A DNA stretch of 64,000 nt, from contig NZ_CP018620.1 in the NCBI RefSeq assembly GCF_001908275.1, positions 3,224,001-3,288,000 on the forward strand, written 5' to 3'. Made by a program: the position numbers and the translations under genes. The DNA comes from Paenibacillus xylanexedens (GTDB lineage: Bacteria; Bacillota; Bacilli; Paenibacillales; Paenibacillaceae). Positions 54,029 through 63,278 of this stretch are shown here, piece by piece (position 1 is the first letter of the stretch; every line of letters begins with the position of its first letter). Under the pieces are notes generated by a model. The model worked only from the letters and a program-made list of their open reading frames with translations, searched no databases and was not told the origin of the DNA.

Positions 54029-55546
54029 ATGTCGGCGAGCACGAAACGGCCAAGGTTGAAGCTGAATTTACTGGGGAGCGATGGTCAGCGCAAGTGCAAG
54101 GAGATTATGGAGCGTCCCGTGAAGGTTTTGCAGATTGGAGAAGGTAATTTCTTGCGGGGATTTGCAGACTGGATGCTTCATGAGAGTGCCAGACAAGGCA
54201 AATTCCATGGAAGTGTTGCTGTTACCCAACCACGACCGGGAGGCAAAGCCAAGCTGGAGCAGATTCGTGATCAGGACGGATTATATACGATGATTACGCG
54301 TGGGCTGTCTCAAGGGAAGCCAGTTGAGCGGACAGAGTTGATCTCCATTTTCTCACAGTGTATCAATCCGTATGAGGAATGGGATGCCTTTCTGAACTTG
54401 GCGGAACTGCCTTCACTTGAGTTCGTTATTTCCAATACAACCGAATCAGGATTGAAATATACGTATACGGACTATATCGAGGGTGAACCCGTCCAATCAT
54501 TTCCGGGGAAATTAACGGTTTTCCTGCATCAGCGATATTTGAAATTTGATGGTGATCCATCCAGAGGTTTGATTCATCTGCCTTGCGAGCTGCTTGAAGG
54601 CAATGGTGACGTGCTTCGCAGTTGTGTTCTCCGTCATAGTGAGGATTATGGGTATTCGGAAGGCTTCCGTTCATGGATCGAGAACCATAATCACTTCCTG
54701 AACAATCTGGTAGATCGAATTGTCACAGGTGCGCCGACCCAGGAGGAAGCCGATTCCCTGACGAATCGCTGGGGGTACGAGGACCAATTGATTAATACGG
54801 CAGAGCCATATCATTTCTGGGCCATTCAGGGTGATGAATCATTGGACAAAAAGCTTCCTCTCAAGCAGGCAGGTCTCAATGTACATTGGGTGAAAGATCT
54901 GAAGCCTTTTCAGGTACGCAAAGTTCGTATTTTGAATGGGGCGCATACCTTAATGTCATCACTAGGCATTCTGCAAGGCAAGCAGCATGTGAGAGAAACG
55001 ATGGAAGATCCACATTTTGGCTCATGGATCAGGGAAGCTGTGCATCAGGAGATCGTGCCTGCTCTGGATATGCCCGATCATCAGCTGGACCAGTATGCAG
55101 AAGAAGTGTTCGAACGGTTCCTTAACCCATATATTGATCACAAATTGCAAGATATTGCTTTGAATACGATCGGAAAATTCAAGGTGCGTGTGCTGCCTAC
55201 ACTTTTGTCTTACGAGCAAAATCAGGGAAGTTGGCCAGAACGTTTAATTCAAGGGTTTGCTGGATTATTGTGTCTCTATCGTCCGGTAAATACGCCAGAA
55301 GGTTACAAGGCACAACGACTGAATGGGGAAGATATTCTGCTGCGGGATGACCCGGATGTCCTGGCTGCTTTGGCTGCACACTGGGAAGGTTATGACACGC
55401 TTAACAGGAATCAGAACCAACTGGATGACCGGGTAGCGGCTGTGTTGTCGGATACCTTGATCTGGGGCGAAAATCTGGATGCAAGAGAAGGGCTGCGTGC
55501 AGCACTTGTTCGTGAAATCGGATTGTTGGAAGGTGAAGGGAAATGA
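54029..55546 (+). CDS. uxaB: Tagaturonate reductase
   Basis: Start ATG 54029, seven nt after GAGGTG; 505 residues. The protein is a long-chain mannitol dehydrogenase-type NAD oxidoreductase. The nucleotide-binding loop is VLQIGEGNFLRGFADW (~33), with FVISNTTESGLKY and KVRILNGAHTLMSSLG, the latter holding the catalytic lysine/asparagine region. It reduces tagaturonate to altronate, the second step of galacturonate breakdown in the cytoplasm. The gene overlaps uxaA by four bases (ATGA), so translation is coupled. UxaC isomerase is not in the window. Confidence 0.93.
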   Translation: MSASTKRPRLKLNLLGSDGQRKCKEIMERPVKVLQIGEGNFLRGFADWMLHESARQGKFHGSVAVTQPRPGGKAKLEQIRDQDGLYTMITRGLSQGKPVERTELISIFSQCINPYEEWDAFLNLAELPSLEFVISNTTESGLKYTYTDYIEGEPVQSFPGKLTVFLHQRYLKFDGDPSRGLIHLPCELLEGNGDVLRSCVLRHSEDYGYSEGFRSWIENHNHFLNNLVDRIVTGAPTQEEADSLTNRWGYEDQLINTAEPYHFWAIQGDESLDKKLPLKQAGLNVHWVKDLKPFQVRKVRILNGAHTLMSSLGILQGKQHVRETMEDPHFGSWIREAVHQEIVPALDMPDHQLDQYAEEVFERFLNPYIDHKLQDIALNTIGKFKVRVLPTLLSYEQNQGSWPERLIQGFAGLLCLYRPVNTPEGYKAQRLNGEDILLRDDPDVLAALAAHWEGYDTLNRNQNQLDDRVAAVLSDTLIWGENLDAREGLRAALVREIGLLEGEGK

Positions 55547-57057
55547 ACACAACAAGTACAATCAATGACTGGATTGCCATTCAACCACAGGATGATGTCA
55601 TTATAGCGCTTCGGGATTATGCGAAAGGAGAATACATTACCCTGCCAGACGGTGTTTCTTTTACCTTGCTGGATGACGTGCCCAAAGGGCATAAGATTGC
55701 TGTGCATACCCTGGCACCGGGTGATGATGTGATGAAGTATGGTTTCTCCATCGGGATTGCCCAAGAGCAGATCGAGCAGGGAAGCTGGATTCATAGTCAC
55801 AACCTGAAGACGGGTCTGCACGGATTACTTGAATATGAGTATCAGCCGGGCGCGCAGGTTCAGACGGACATGCCTCCGGAACATCTGCGCTCATTCGATG
55901 GATATTTGCGCCCCAATGGTGACGCAGGTATTCGTAATGAGATCTGGATTGTGAATACAGTTGGATGTATCAATAAAGTGTGTGAAGCTTTGGCACGTAT
56001 GGGTCAGTCCCAGTTTGGAAGCCGGGTAGATGGTGTATTTCACTTTCCGCATCCATTCGGGTGTTCACAGCTTGGTGATGATCTGAAGTATACACAACAG
56101 TTGCTGGCCTCCTTGGTGGAGCATCCGAATGCAGGAGGCGTGCTCGTCATCGGTCTGGGCTGTGAGAACAATCAGGTCGATGAATTCCGTGAGTGTATTG
56201 CTCCGGAATACCGCGGTAAAGTACGGTTTCTCAAAGCACAGGAAACGGATGACGAGCTTGAGGAAGGGCTTCGACTGATGGAAGAACTTGTGGAGATCGC
56301 TGAACATGAACAACGGCAGCCGCTTCCGCTCAGTAAACTTAAAATTGGTTTGAAGTGTGGCGGTTCCGATGGTTTATCCGGCATTACAGCCAATCCGCTG
56401 GTCGGTGCAGTTGCTGATATGTTGGTTGCTGCCGGGGGTACGGCTATTCTGACGGAAGTTCCGGAGATGTTTGGTGCGGAGACGATCTTAATGAACCGGG
56501 CTGCCAATGAGCAGGTATTTCACGATTTGGTGGACCTCGTGAACGGCTTCAAGCAATATTTTGTGAACCATGGCCAGAACATCTATGAGAATCCTTCACC
56601 TGGGAATAAGGCTGGTGGCATCACAACGCTAGAGGAAAAGTCACTTGGATGTACGCAAAAGGGAGGACGTTCTTCCGTAGTCGACGTTATACGTTATGGC
56701 AAACGTGTAACTCAAACCGGTCTGAACATTGTAGAAGCACCGGGTAATGACCTGGTATCTGTAACGGCACTGTCTGCGGCGGGTGCACATATTGTGCTCT
56801 TCACAACAGGGCGGGGGACTCCATTCGGAGGCCCGGTACCTACAGTCAAGATTGCGACCCAATCCGATCTGGCAAATCGCAAAAAACACTGGATTGACTT
56901 CAACGCAGGCCAGCTTTTGGAGGGGCAGACGATGGATGAGGTGAAGGTACAGCTGTTCAGCCAACTGATTGACATTGCTTCTGGGCGGTCACACACACTT
57001 AGTGAGCAGCATGGATTCCGGGAGATTGCCATATTCAAGGATGGCGTAATTCTCTAA
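55543..57057 (+). CDS. uxaA: Altronate dehydratase
   Basis: 504 residues. The N-terminal SAF domain (~1-100, VPKGHKIAVHTLAPGDDVMKYG) is followed by the large UxaA/GarD-type domain with NEIWIVNTVGCINK, HPFGCSQLGDD, GLGCENNQVDEF and LKCGGSDGLSGITANP. The conserved cysteines needed for iron are present. It converts altronate to 2-keto-3-deoxygluconate. The start overlaps the uxaB stop and the ribosome binding site GAAGGTGAAGGG lies inside uxaB. KdgK/KdgA, needed for the next steps, are not in the window. Confidence 0.94.
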   Translation: MNTTSTINDWIAIQPQDDVIIALRDYAKGEYITLPDGVSFTLLDDVPKGHKIAVHTLAPGDDVMKYGFSIGIAQEQIEQGSWIHSHNLKTGLHGLLEYEYQPGAQVQTDMPPEHLRSFDGYLRPNGDAGIRNEIWIVNTVGCINKVCEALARMGQSQFGSRVDGVFHFPHPFGCSQLGDDLKYTQQLLASLVEHPNAGGVLVIGLGCENNQVDEFRECIAPEYRGKVRFLKAQETDDELEEGLRLMEELVEIAEHEQRQPLPLSKLKIGLKCGGSDGLSGITANPLVGAVADMLVAAGGTAILTEVPEMFGAETILMNRAANEQVFHDLVDLVNGFKQYFVNHGQNIYENPSPGNKAGGITTLEEKSLGCTQKGGRSSVVDVIRYGKRVTQTGLNIVEAPGNDLVSVTALSAAGAHIVLFTTGRGTPFGGPVPTVKIATQSDLANRKKHWIDFNAGQLLEGQTMDEVKVQLFSQLIDIASGRSHTLSEQHGFREIAIFKDGVIL

Positions 57058-57112
57058 ATCCATTGTCGATGGGGGCTGTTGATCGTCTGGGTTACATTAT
57101 ATGGTGAACCAC

Positions 57113-57160
57113 AGCCAATTCCGGTTGAAATTTGCACTACAACCGGGATTGGCTTTATTT
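57113..57160 (+). terminator. Terminator of uxaBA
   Basis: AGCCAATTCCGGTTG / CAACCGGGATTGGCT with a 12-nt loop and TTATTT. It reaches the stop codon of the convergent gene. Confidence 0.75.
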
Positions 57161-57845
57161 AGATTCCACGGATGCCAAGCACTTTGGAGATGCTTGATAA
57201 TGCGGCAGGTGAAGCATGTTGTTGTAGTTGCACAATCAATAGTTCACGTGCCTCTTCTATGCTGCCTTCATATGGCTTAATGCCGTGACGTTCCATCCAG
57301 TGACCAGCAGTCTCGTATGCGGAGCTGTTCCAGGCGACTTTGCCTTCTGCGAGCCCTTCTTTTTCTTTGGTGCCACTGATCACAATGGCTGCACAGCCCT
57401 GAAGGTCCAGAAGCCCACGGTCAAATGTTTTTTTGTCCTCTTTTGCCCCGAAACCGGCTTGTGATCGCAAGGTACGTCCATCGATGCCTTCTTGTTCTGC
57501 AACTAACGCATGGAGTTTGAACGCTTCACGGGAGAGCAGACCCGCATCATACTGTTCCTTGATGGTTCTGGAGTCGGCAAGCAGTCGGTGTACCCAAGGG
57601 AAATATTCAGATGAGACAAGAAGCGCTTTCTTTTTGACAAATTTTCCATATGCAGCAATGCCCTCTTCAGCCAGGCGTGAACGCCATAACCAAGGATCGA
57701 ATTCATCATCCTTGTGCCAATGTTCTTTGGGGGTTAGCGATGACAGAGAAGGATAATCGGCAAATAGTGGTGCCAGAGGCAGCAGCCCTATAGACTGGAT
57801 ACGCTGTACTGCTTCTTCGTACGTTATAACGGCTTCATATGTCAT
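57159..57845 (-). CDS. AlkZ-related protein
   Basis: Start ATG 57845 after AAAAAGGAG; 228 residues, soluble. I recognise the pattern YEEAVQRIQSIGLLPLAPLF and EFDPWLWRSRLAEEGIAAYGKF from proteins annotated as AlkZ-related in Paenibacillus. AlkZ itself is a winged-helix DNA glycosylase that opens interstrand crosslinks, but this protein is shorter and I cannot identify its catalytic motif, so no enzyme activity is claimed. It follows the WYL regulator gene by 34 nt and is probably in one transcript with it. Confidence 0.6.
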   Translation of the reverse strand: MTYEAVITYEEAVQRIQSIGLLPLAPLFADYPSLSSLTPKEHWHKDDEFDPWLWRSRLAEEGIAAYGKFVKKKALLVSSEYFPWVHRLLADSRTIKEQYDAGLLSREAFKLHALVAEQEGIDGRTLRSQAGFGAKEDKKTFDRGLLDLQGCAAIVISGTKEKEGLAEGKVAWNSSAYETAGHWMERHGIKPYEGSIEEARELLIVQLQQHASPAALSSISKVLGIRGI

Positions 57846-57879
57846 GATATCAGTAGGCTCCTTTTTGTGTGTAGTCAAG

Positions 57880-58836
57880 CTACGACTTGGTTGAAGCAAG
57901 GTATCTCCGGCTCACTTCCTCGGCATGCTGACGAATCTCACTGCGAAGTTGGAGAGGTTCAATCACTTCGGCTTCACGTCCTAATCGGTAAAAGAATCGT
58001 ACGGCCCAGTCCCATTCCCCTGGTGGACAAAGGAATGATAATTCCCAGAGATCCGGGGCAATTTCAGTTATCTTTTCACCAATATGCTCGTCCTGTTCAG
58101 CTTCAATCATTCCCCGATAACTCAGTTGTACCTTAACCAGGGTTGGCGGCTGTTCTGGAGGGGTCGGCTTACTCTGCTGTTGCTCTGCCTGTTCATTAAG
58201 CATCTGTGCATCCTGTGGTTCGATCGCTTTGACTTCGATAATTCGGTCAACCCGGAACAGACGTTGTTCAACATGTTCGAGGGAATATGCTTCACAGTAC
58301 CAGAAGCCAGAGGAAGCATATACCCGTGTGGGACAGATATGCAACCAACGCTGACGTGATGCGGAGCGATACAGCACACTAAGCCACCCGTGTTCGGGTA
58401 TACATGCCAGCAGTGCGTCCAGATGAGGAAGAATGTAATTGCGGTCTGGAATATGATGATGCAGTTGTTTGAGCATGGGATCAATTCGCGACATAATATC
58501 ATCCGGAATGATAGCCTTAACTTTGTTCATCAGGGTCCAGCGTTTCTCATGAAAGGGTGTGTCGGCGTAGCGACTTAGACCTTCAAGAGCGAATAAGAGC
58601 GTCGCTGCTTCTACCGGGTCCAGCTGTAATGGGGGTAATACGTAACCCTCCATAAGACTGAAACCGCCTCCCGGACCGGAAATGGCAATAATGGGCACAT
58701 TCATCTCGGAGAGGGATTGAATATCCCGAAGAATCGTGCGACGGGAAACCTCAAATTTCTCACCTAATGAGTGTGCCGTTTCGTGACCATGCTGTAATGC
58801 CATTACAATGGCAGCAAGCCGATTTGTTCTGTTCAT
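57880..58836 (-). CDS. WYL-domain transcriptional regulator (YafY type)
   Basis: I choose ATG 58836, preceded by CGGAGTGG; 318 residues. The N-terminal HTH_11 domain is visible (TNRLAAIVMALQHGHETAHS, then EVSRRTILRDIQSLSEMNVP). The rest is a WYL-type sensor domain, with WLHICPTRVYASSGFWYCEAYS in place of the exact WYL triad, followed by the WCX region (FLCPPGEWDWAVRFFYRLG). A Pro/Gln-rich linker (EQQQSKPTPPEQPPT) lies between. Such regulators often respond to nucleic-acid or DNA-damage signals. The AlkZ-related gene follows, fitting a repair role. Confidence 0.88.
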   Translation of the reverse strand: MNRTNRLAAIVMALQHGHETAHSLGEKFEVSRRTILRDIQSLSEMNVPIIAISGPGGGFSLMEGYVLPPLQLDPVEAATLLFALEGLSRYADTPFHEKRWTLMNKVKAIIPDDIMSRIDPMLKQLHHHIPDRNYILPHLDALLACIPEHGWLSVLYRSASRQRWLHICPTRVYASSGFWYCEAYSLEHVEQRLFRVDRIIEVKAIEPQDAQMLNEQAEQQQSKPTPPEQPPTLVKVQLSYRGMIEAEQDEHIGEKITEIAPDLWELSFLCPPGEWDWAVRFFYRLGREAEVIEPLQLRSEIRQHAEEVSRRYLASTKS

Positions 58837-59076
58837 GTCAGCCACTCCGTTTCGATCTGCGCCGCCGGAAAGTGATGTCGTAGTTATATTTCTATTGTAA
58901 CAACGAATAAGTGACATCATGAGTGTCACCAATTTTTCAACTGTTCATTATTTTATAATGGATCAGCATCAGGATTCACAAGTATGTTCCGGCAGGCTTT
59001 GTTAAAATGTGTTTCTCGTCCAATTCGCTTTGCATACTGATATTTCCTTCTATCAAAAAGACCACAGATCATGCCA

Positions 59077-59107
59077 AAAACCCGTATCCGGTGTAGACGG
59101 ATACGGG
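59077..59107 (-). terminator. Terminator of the second GH42 gene
   Basis: A perfect stem CCCGTATCCG / CGGATACGGG with a 7-nt loop. On the minus strand it is followed by TTTTTGG, so it ends the transcript of the GH42 gene about 170 nt upstream. The rest of 58837-59274 holds no gene. Confidence 0.75.
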
Positions 59108-59274
59108 AAGTAGCAGCTTTTGGCTTACAGAAGACGATAAAGGTCTGAAATCTATACCAATATCCTCGCTGAAGACAATAACAAGTATAAAAGGAATGAA
59201 TATGTGACACTTTGTATCGCGGGAATTTCTATCACATTATATTATTCCGAATGATTTCAATTAAGCGAAATCGC

Positions 59275-61311
59275 TTATTTCATTTCGAGCAATTGCACTC
59301 CACGGGCTTCAATCTCAACACTTCCCGAAAGCTCACGATTGGTGAGCAGATCATGTGCCTTAGTTGTTCCCAGATCATAGGATTGTGTGGTTGCGTTATG
59401 GTTCATGACAAACAGGTAGGGTTTGCCGTCTTTGGTTCGTGCGCTTACTTCAACACCTTCTGGTGTCTCAAGCAAGGATTCTACGTTCTTGGCTGCTGCA
59501 AGCTGTCCCAGCAAACCATCCAGGAAGTGCTCATCCGGGTCGGATGCAACGTACCAGGCTTCACCTTGGCCAAAGGTATTACGTGTCACAACAGGCATGC
59601 CTTTATAAAAGTCGTCTCCATACTCCGCGATGACTTCGGCTCCTTCACTGTGCAGCAGGTCACACAGCATGCCGCAGCCATACTCTCCTTGAAGATCACC
59701 GTAGGTTTCTTTGAGGACAATGCGGTTCTTTTGCTCAGGAAGCAGGGCATCAATCTCTTCCACCCAGATTCCGAGCAGTTTACGAAGTTCTCCCGGATAT
59801 CCACCTGTGGTCACGAGATCGTTCTCGTTGACAATGCCGCTGAAGAAGGTCGTAAGGAATGTTCCACCTGCTTCAACATACTTCTCCAGTTTGGCGGCAA
59901 ACCCTGGTTTAACCATGTAAAGAACAGGGGCAAGGACAATGTCGTATTTGCTCATATCCGTATCCACACTGATGATATCTACTTGTATGTTGCGGCGGAA
60001 GAAGGCTGCGTAGTATTTATGGATCTGATCCACATAGTTCAGGGCAACCGTAGGTCCGCTTGATTTTTCGATGGCCCACCAGTTATCCCAGTCGAACACA
60101 ATCGCTACTTTGGATTCAACAGATGCATCCAGCGTGGTATCTCCAAGGATCTGCAATTCCTTGCCCAGCTCAGCGACTTCGCGGAATACACGTGTATTCT
60201 CATGCCCAGCATGCTCAATAACTGCACCATGATACTTCTCACAGGCACCGATGGAGCGACGAAGCTGGAAGAACATAATGGTATCGGCTCCGTGCGCAAC
60301 AGATTGATAACTCCACAGACGCATGACACCTGGACGTTTCAGTGAGTTATACGGTTGCCAGTTCTGCTGACTTGGTGTTTGCTCCATTAGCATGAACGGT
60401 TGACCATCCTTCAATCCGCGCATAAGGTCATGAGCCATTGCCGTGAAGCTGACAGGAGTGGAGAGACCAGGATAGCTGTCCCAGGAGACAATATCCAAAT
60501 ATTTTGCCCATTTGAAATAGTCCAATTGTTTGAAGAATCCCATCAGATTGGTAGTAACGACGGAGTCCGGAATATGTTTTTTGATCGCATCGTATTCCAA
60601 CAGATAACAATCCAGCATGCTGTCGGAGTTGAAGCGAGAGTAGTCCAGCGAGATTCCCTGGAACGTTGAATTATTGTTACCCCAATGTTCGCTCAGGTTG
60701 CTTGGTAATACAATTTCGTCCCAATCGTAGAAGGTATGCCCCCAGAAATTCGTATTCCATGCTTTGTTGACCTGTTCCAGAGTCTGATAGCGTTCTTTCA
60801 GATACACGCGGAACGCTTTCTCACAGTTGTCACAGTAGCACTCACCGCCATATTCGTTGGAGATGTGCCATACGAGAACCGCGGGGTGATCCTTGTATCG
60901 TTCGGCCAGTTTATCCGCAATCTTCTCAGCGTATTTGCGATAGGTCGGGCTGTTGGGACAGGAATTATGGCGCCCACCGAATTTGCGTTTGCGTCCATCG
61001 GCATCAACACGAAGCACGTCTGGATATTTCTTTGCCATCCAGGCCGGATGGGCAGCAGTGCTTGTTGCAAGGCATATATAGACACCGTTTTCATGTAAAC
61101 GATTAATCAGTTGGTCGAGTTCTTCAAAACGGTAAGTAACTTCATCAGGCTGAATCAGTGCCCATGAAAATACGTTGATTGTGGCAATATCAATGCCTGC
61201 CAATTGGAACATGCGCAGGTCTTCAAGGTGGGTTTCGTGATCCCACTGTTCCGGGTTATAATCGCCCCCGTAGAACATTTTGGGCAGTTTGTTACTAATC
61301 AATGTGTTCAC
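59275..61311 (-). CDS. Second GH42 beta-galactosidase
   Basis: 678 residues, no signal peptide. It has YGGDYNPEQWDHETH at the amino-terminus, the acid/base E153 in WHISNEYGGE and the nucleophile E310 in FMLMEQTPSQ. Zinc-type cysteines are C118 and C158/C160/C163 in ECYCDNC. It is only moderately similar to the GH42 at 5481 and lacks a galactanase neighbour, so it may prefer a different galactoside, such as galacto-oligosaccharides or arabinogalactan side chains. It is divergent from an AraC gene (61431) that probably activates it. Confidence 0.94.
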   Translation of the reverse strand: MNTLISNKLPKMFYGGDYNPEQWDHETHLEDLRMFQLAGIDIATINVFSWALIQPDEVTYRFEELDQLINRLHENGVYICLATSTAAHPAWMAKKYPDVLRVDADGRKRKFGGRHNSCPNSPTYRKYAEKIADKLAERYKDHPAVLVWHISNEYGGECYCDNCEKAFRVYLKERYQTLEQVNKAWNTNFWGHTFYDWDEIVLPSNLSEHWGNNNSTFQGISLDYSRFNSDSMLDCYLLEYDAIKKHIPDSVVTTNLMGFFKQLDYFKWAKYLDIVSWDSYPGLSTPVSFTAMAHDLMRGLKDGQPFMLMEQTPSQQNWQPYNSLKRPGVMRLWSYQSVAHGADTIMFFQLRRSIGACEKYHGAVIEHAGHENTRVFREVAELGKELQILGDTTLDASVESKVAIVFDWDNWWAIEKSSGPTVALNYVDQIHKYYAAFFRRNIQVDIISVDTDMSKYDIVLAPVLYMVKPGFAAKLEKYVEAGGTFLTTFFSGIVNENDLVTTGGYPGELRKLLGIWVEEIDALLPEQKNRIVLKETYGDLQGEYGCGMLCDLLHSEGAEVIAEYGDDFYKGMPVVTRNTFGQGEAWYVASDPDEHFLDGLLGQLAAAKNVESLLETPEGVEVSARTKDGKPYLFVMNHNATTQSYDLGTTKAHDLLTNRELSGSVEIEARGVQLLEMK

Positions 61312-61317
61312 CTCTTG

Positions 61318-61392
61318 TATAAGAATAATCCTATACTATATGATACATATGACTTTTAAAATATAATAAAAGTAATGACTCATATAAGAATA
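61318..61392. promoter_or_regulatory. Repeats in the GH42-araC divergent promoter
   Basis: A 10-bp direct repeat TATAAGAATA occurs at 61318-61327 and 61383-61392, 65 bp apart, near each gene's start. Between them is a perfect inverted repeat ACTTTTA-8 nt-TAAAAGT (61352-61373). The region is very AT-rich, so the repeats are suggestive rather than conclusive. Confidence 0.4.
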
Positions 61393-61430
61393 CGGAAGTG
61401 TATTTCAGCTTGTACCCAAGGAGGCATCCC

Positions 61431-62264
61431 ATGTTTATCTCCCCCCGACATCAACGATATTTCATGACATCACGTGATCAGCCGTTACCCCTTTATATTG
61501 AGAGCCTAGGTTATAACGGCAATCAGGAGAAGGTGTCCAGACCTGTCGGGTATCCCTGTTACCATTGGCTTCAGACCGTGAAGGGAGCCGGAGAATTCAA
61601 GTTTTCCGGGTCCACGGTCGTACTGGGGGAAGCATCAGGTATTTTGCTGCCGCCAAATGAACCGCATGAATATGTGCGAGCCCAAGGAGAGTGGGAGACA
61701 TTCTACATTACATTTGGCGGTTCCCAGTGTCCGGCAATCTTGGAGTCACTTAGTCTGGGTGAAGCAGCGTTGCATCAGTGGGAGCAGAGCAGTCCGTTCA
61801 ATGATTACGGCCAGGAAGTGCTGGATTCGATCAGAAGTGATCAGGATTTGTCGGGACTCGAGGCGTCAGCGGATATATACCGATTTTTGATTTTGCTCAA
61901 AAAACATGGCATGACCGGCAATCGGTCTTCGATCTCTCATGCCGTGGAGAGACTCGCTCCGCTCATTGCATTCATGGAACAGCATTATGCGAATCCTGAG
62001 ATTGGTCTCGAACATATGGCTGACGTCACGGGGATCTCATCCAGACATCTGAACACCTTGTTCAAGCAGTCCTTTGGCATGACAGCCTACAGTTATTTCA
62101 TTTTGCTGCGCATTCGCAAAGCCAAGGAAATCATGACCGCAGACTATAGACCCACGATTAGGGAAACTGCAGTTAGGGTAGGGTTTCGCGATGCAAGCCA
62201 TTTTGTAGCAACTTTTCGCAGGATTGAGGGGGTGACTCCTGAACAGTTCCGTAATTTGTACTAA
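61431..62264 (+). CDS. AraC family regulator divergent from GH42
   Basis: Start ATG 61431, six nt after AAGGAGG; 277 residues. The cupin part (GSTVVLGEASGILLPPNEPH) is followed by the AraC domain: LEHMADVTGISSRHLNTLFK and a final GFRDASHFVATFRRIEGVTP. It likely controls the GH42 gene, and perhaps the esterases downstream on its own strand, though these have a separate promoter. Confidence 0.9.
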   Translation: MFISPRHQRYFMTSRDQPLPLYIESLGYNGNQEKVSRPVGYPCYHWLQTVKGAGEFKFSGSTVVLGEASGILLPPNEPHEYVRAQGEWETFYITFGGSQCPAILESLSLGEAALHQWEQSSPFNDYGQEVLDSIRSDQDLSGLEASADIYRFLILLKKHGMTGNRSSISHAVERLAPLIAFMEQHYANPEIGLEHMADVTGISSRHLNTLFKQSFGMTAYSYFILLRIRKAKEIMTADYRPTIRETAVRVGFRDASHFVATFRRIEGVTPEQFRNLY

Positions 62265-62303
62265 CATGTACCCAAATGATCAAAAAGTGATGCCAGGAAG
62301 GTA

Positions 62304-62333
62304 TTGATGCGTTAGGGTCATTACCGTTATGAT
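62304..62333 (+). promoter_or_regulatory. Promoter of the esterase genes
   Basis: TTGATG (62304-62309), an 18-nt spacer and TATGAT (62328-62333). Confidence 0.5.
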
Positions 62334-62351
62334 GGTATCGATTCCTGAGAT

Positions 62352-62368
62352 TCGAAAACGTTTAAACG
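62352..62368 (+). promoter_or_regulatory. LacI/CcpA-type operator near the transcription start
   Basis: TCGAAAACGTTTAAACG contains a perfect CGTTTAAACG palindrome (62359-62368) and matches cre except for two positions. Lying about 20 nt after the -10 box, it could act as a roadblock operator. Confidence 0.45.
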
Positions 62369-62407
62369 GACCCATGGTTCCGTTCTACTTGGAGAGGATG
62401 ATTGAAG

Positions 62408-63196
62408 ATGACAACAACTATACCCTTATGGGATCATGCTGCACCTTATGCAGCCCAGGGTCATGAAGACGAGATGCCACATTTGATTCCATTTATTCAG
62501 CCCGGTTCCGAGAGCGCTGTCATTGTATGTCCAGGGGGCGGCTATGGATTTTTGGCTGATCATGAAGGTGCTCCAATAGCCGAATTGTTGAACCGTGCAG
62601 GTATAAGTGCATTTGTCCTGAATTATCGGGTGGCGCCTCACCAGCATCCTGCACCTATAACAGATGGTCAGCGTGCCATACGTTATGTTCGTGCTCATGC
62701 TGAGCAGTATGGCATCAACCCTGCCAAGATTGCAGTACTTGGTTTCTCCGCAGGTGGACATCTCACAGCAACACTGGGAACGCTGTATGACGAGGGACAA
62801 CCGGATCATGAGGACCTCATCGAACGCCAGAGTTCACGCCCGGACCGAGTTATTCTCTGTTATCCGGTCATTACGATGGAGTCCTATGGACATGCCGGTT
62901 CCCGTGAGAATTTGCTTGGGTCGGACGCCTCTGCCGAGCAGATCAAGGCTTTCAGTGCGGAGCAGCAGGTAAGAGCGGATGCTCCTGAAGCGTTCATCTG
63001 GCATACCAGCGATGACCAGGCAGTGCCTGTAGAGAATAGCTTGCGTTACGCACTTGCATTGGGTGCGCATGGCATCCCCTATGACTTGCACGTTTTTGAG
63101 AAAGGGTCACATGGACTTGGATTGGCTGAGGACAACCACGCGGTTCGGGTATGGTCAGATCTGTGTCTCACATGGCTCAAGAATCAAGGCTGGTAA
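62408..63196 (+). CDS. Alpha/beta hydrolase, carbohydrate esterase-like (BD-FAE/acetylxylan esterase type)
   Basis: Start ATG 62408, nine nt after GGAGAGG; 262 residues. The oxyanion motif is VIVCPGGGYGFLADHEG, with FVLNYRVAPHQHPAP, the nucleophile serine in VLGFSAGGHLTAT, aspartate in WHTSDDQAVPV, and the final histidine in FEKGSHGLGLA. Relatives remove acetyl or feruloyl groups from plant polysaccharide fragments. It has no signal peptide, so it would act on imported oligosaccharides. The neighbouring SGNH esterase supports that view. Confidence 0.88.
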   Translation: MTTTIPLWDHAAPYAAQGHEDEMPHLIPFIQPGSESAVIVCPGGGYGFLADHEGAPIAELLNRAGISAFVLNYRVAPHQHPAPITDGQRAIRYVRAHAEQYGINPAKIAVLGFSAGGHLTATLGTLYDEGQPDHEDLIERQSSRPDRVILCYPVITMESYGHAGSRENLLGSDASAEQIKAFSAEQQVRADAPEAFIWHTSDDQAVPVENSLRYALALGAHGIPYDLHVFEKGSHGLGLAEDNHAVRVWSDLCLTWLKNQGW

Positions 63197-63278
63197 TCAC
63201 TGATTGGATAACAACTTAACGGTCCTGATTAATCAATTATTCCTATATTAGCGCCTTGGAGCGAAGGAGAAAATGACG

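Noticed and set aside
59212..60063. A 283-codon open frame on the plus strand opposite the second GH42 gene
   Set aside because: Same reasons as above. The protein is Cys/Phe-rich and shows no recognisable domain.
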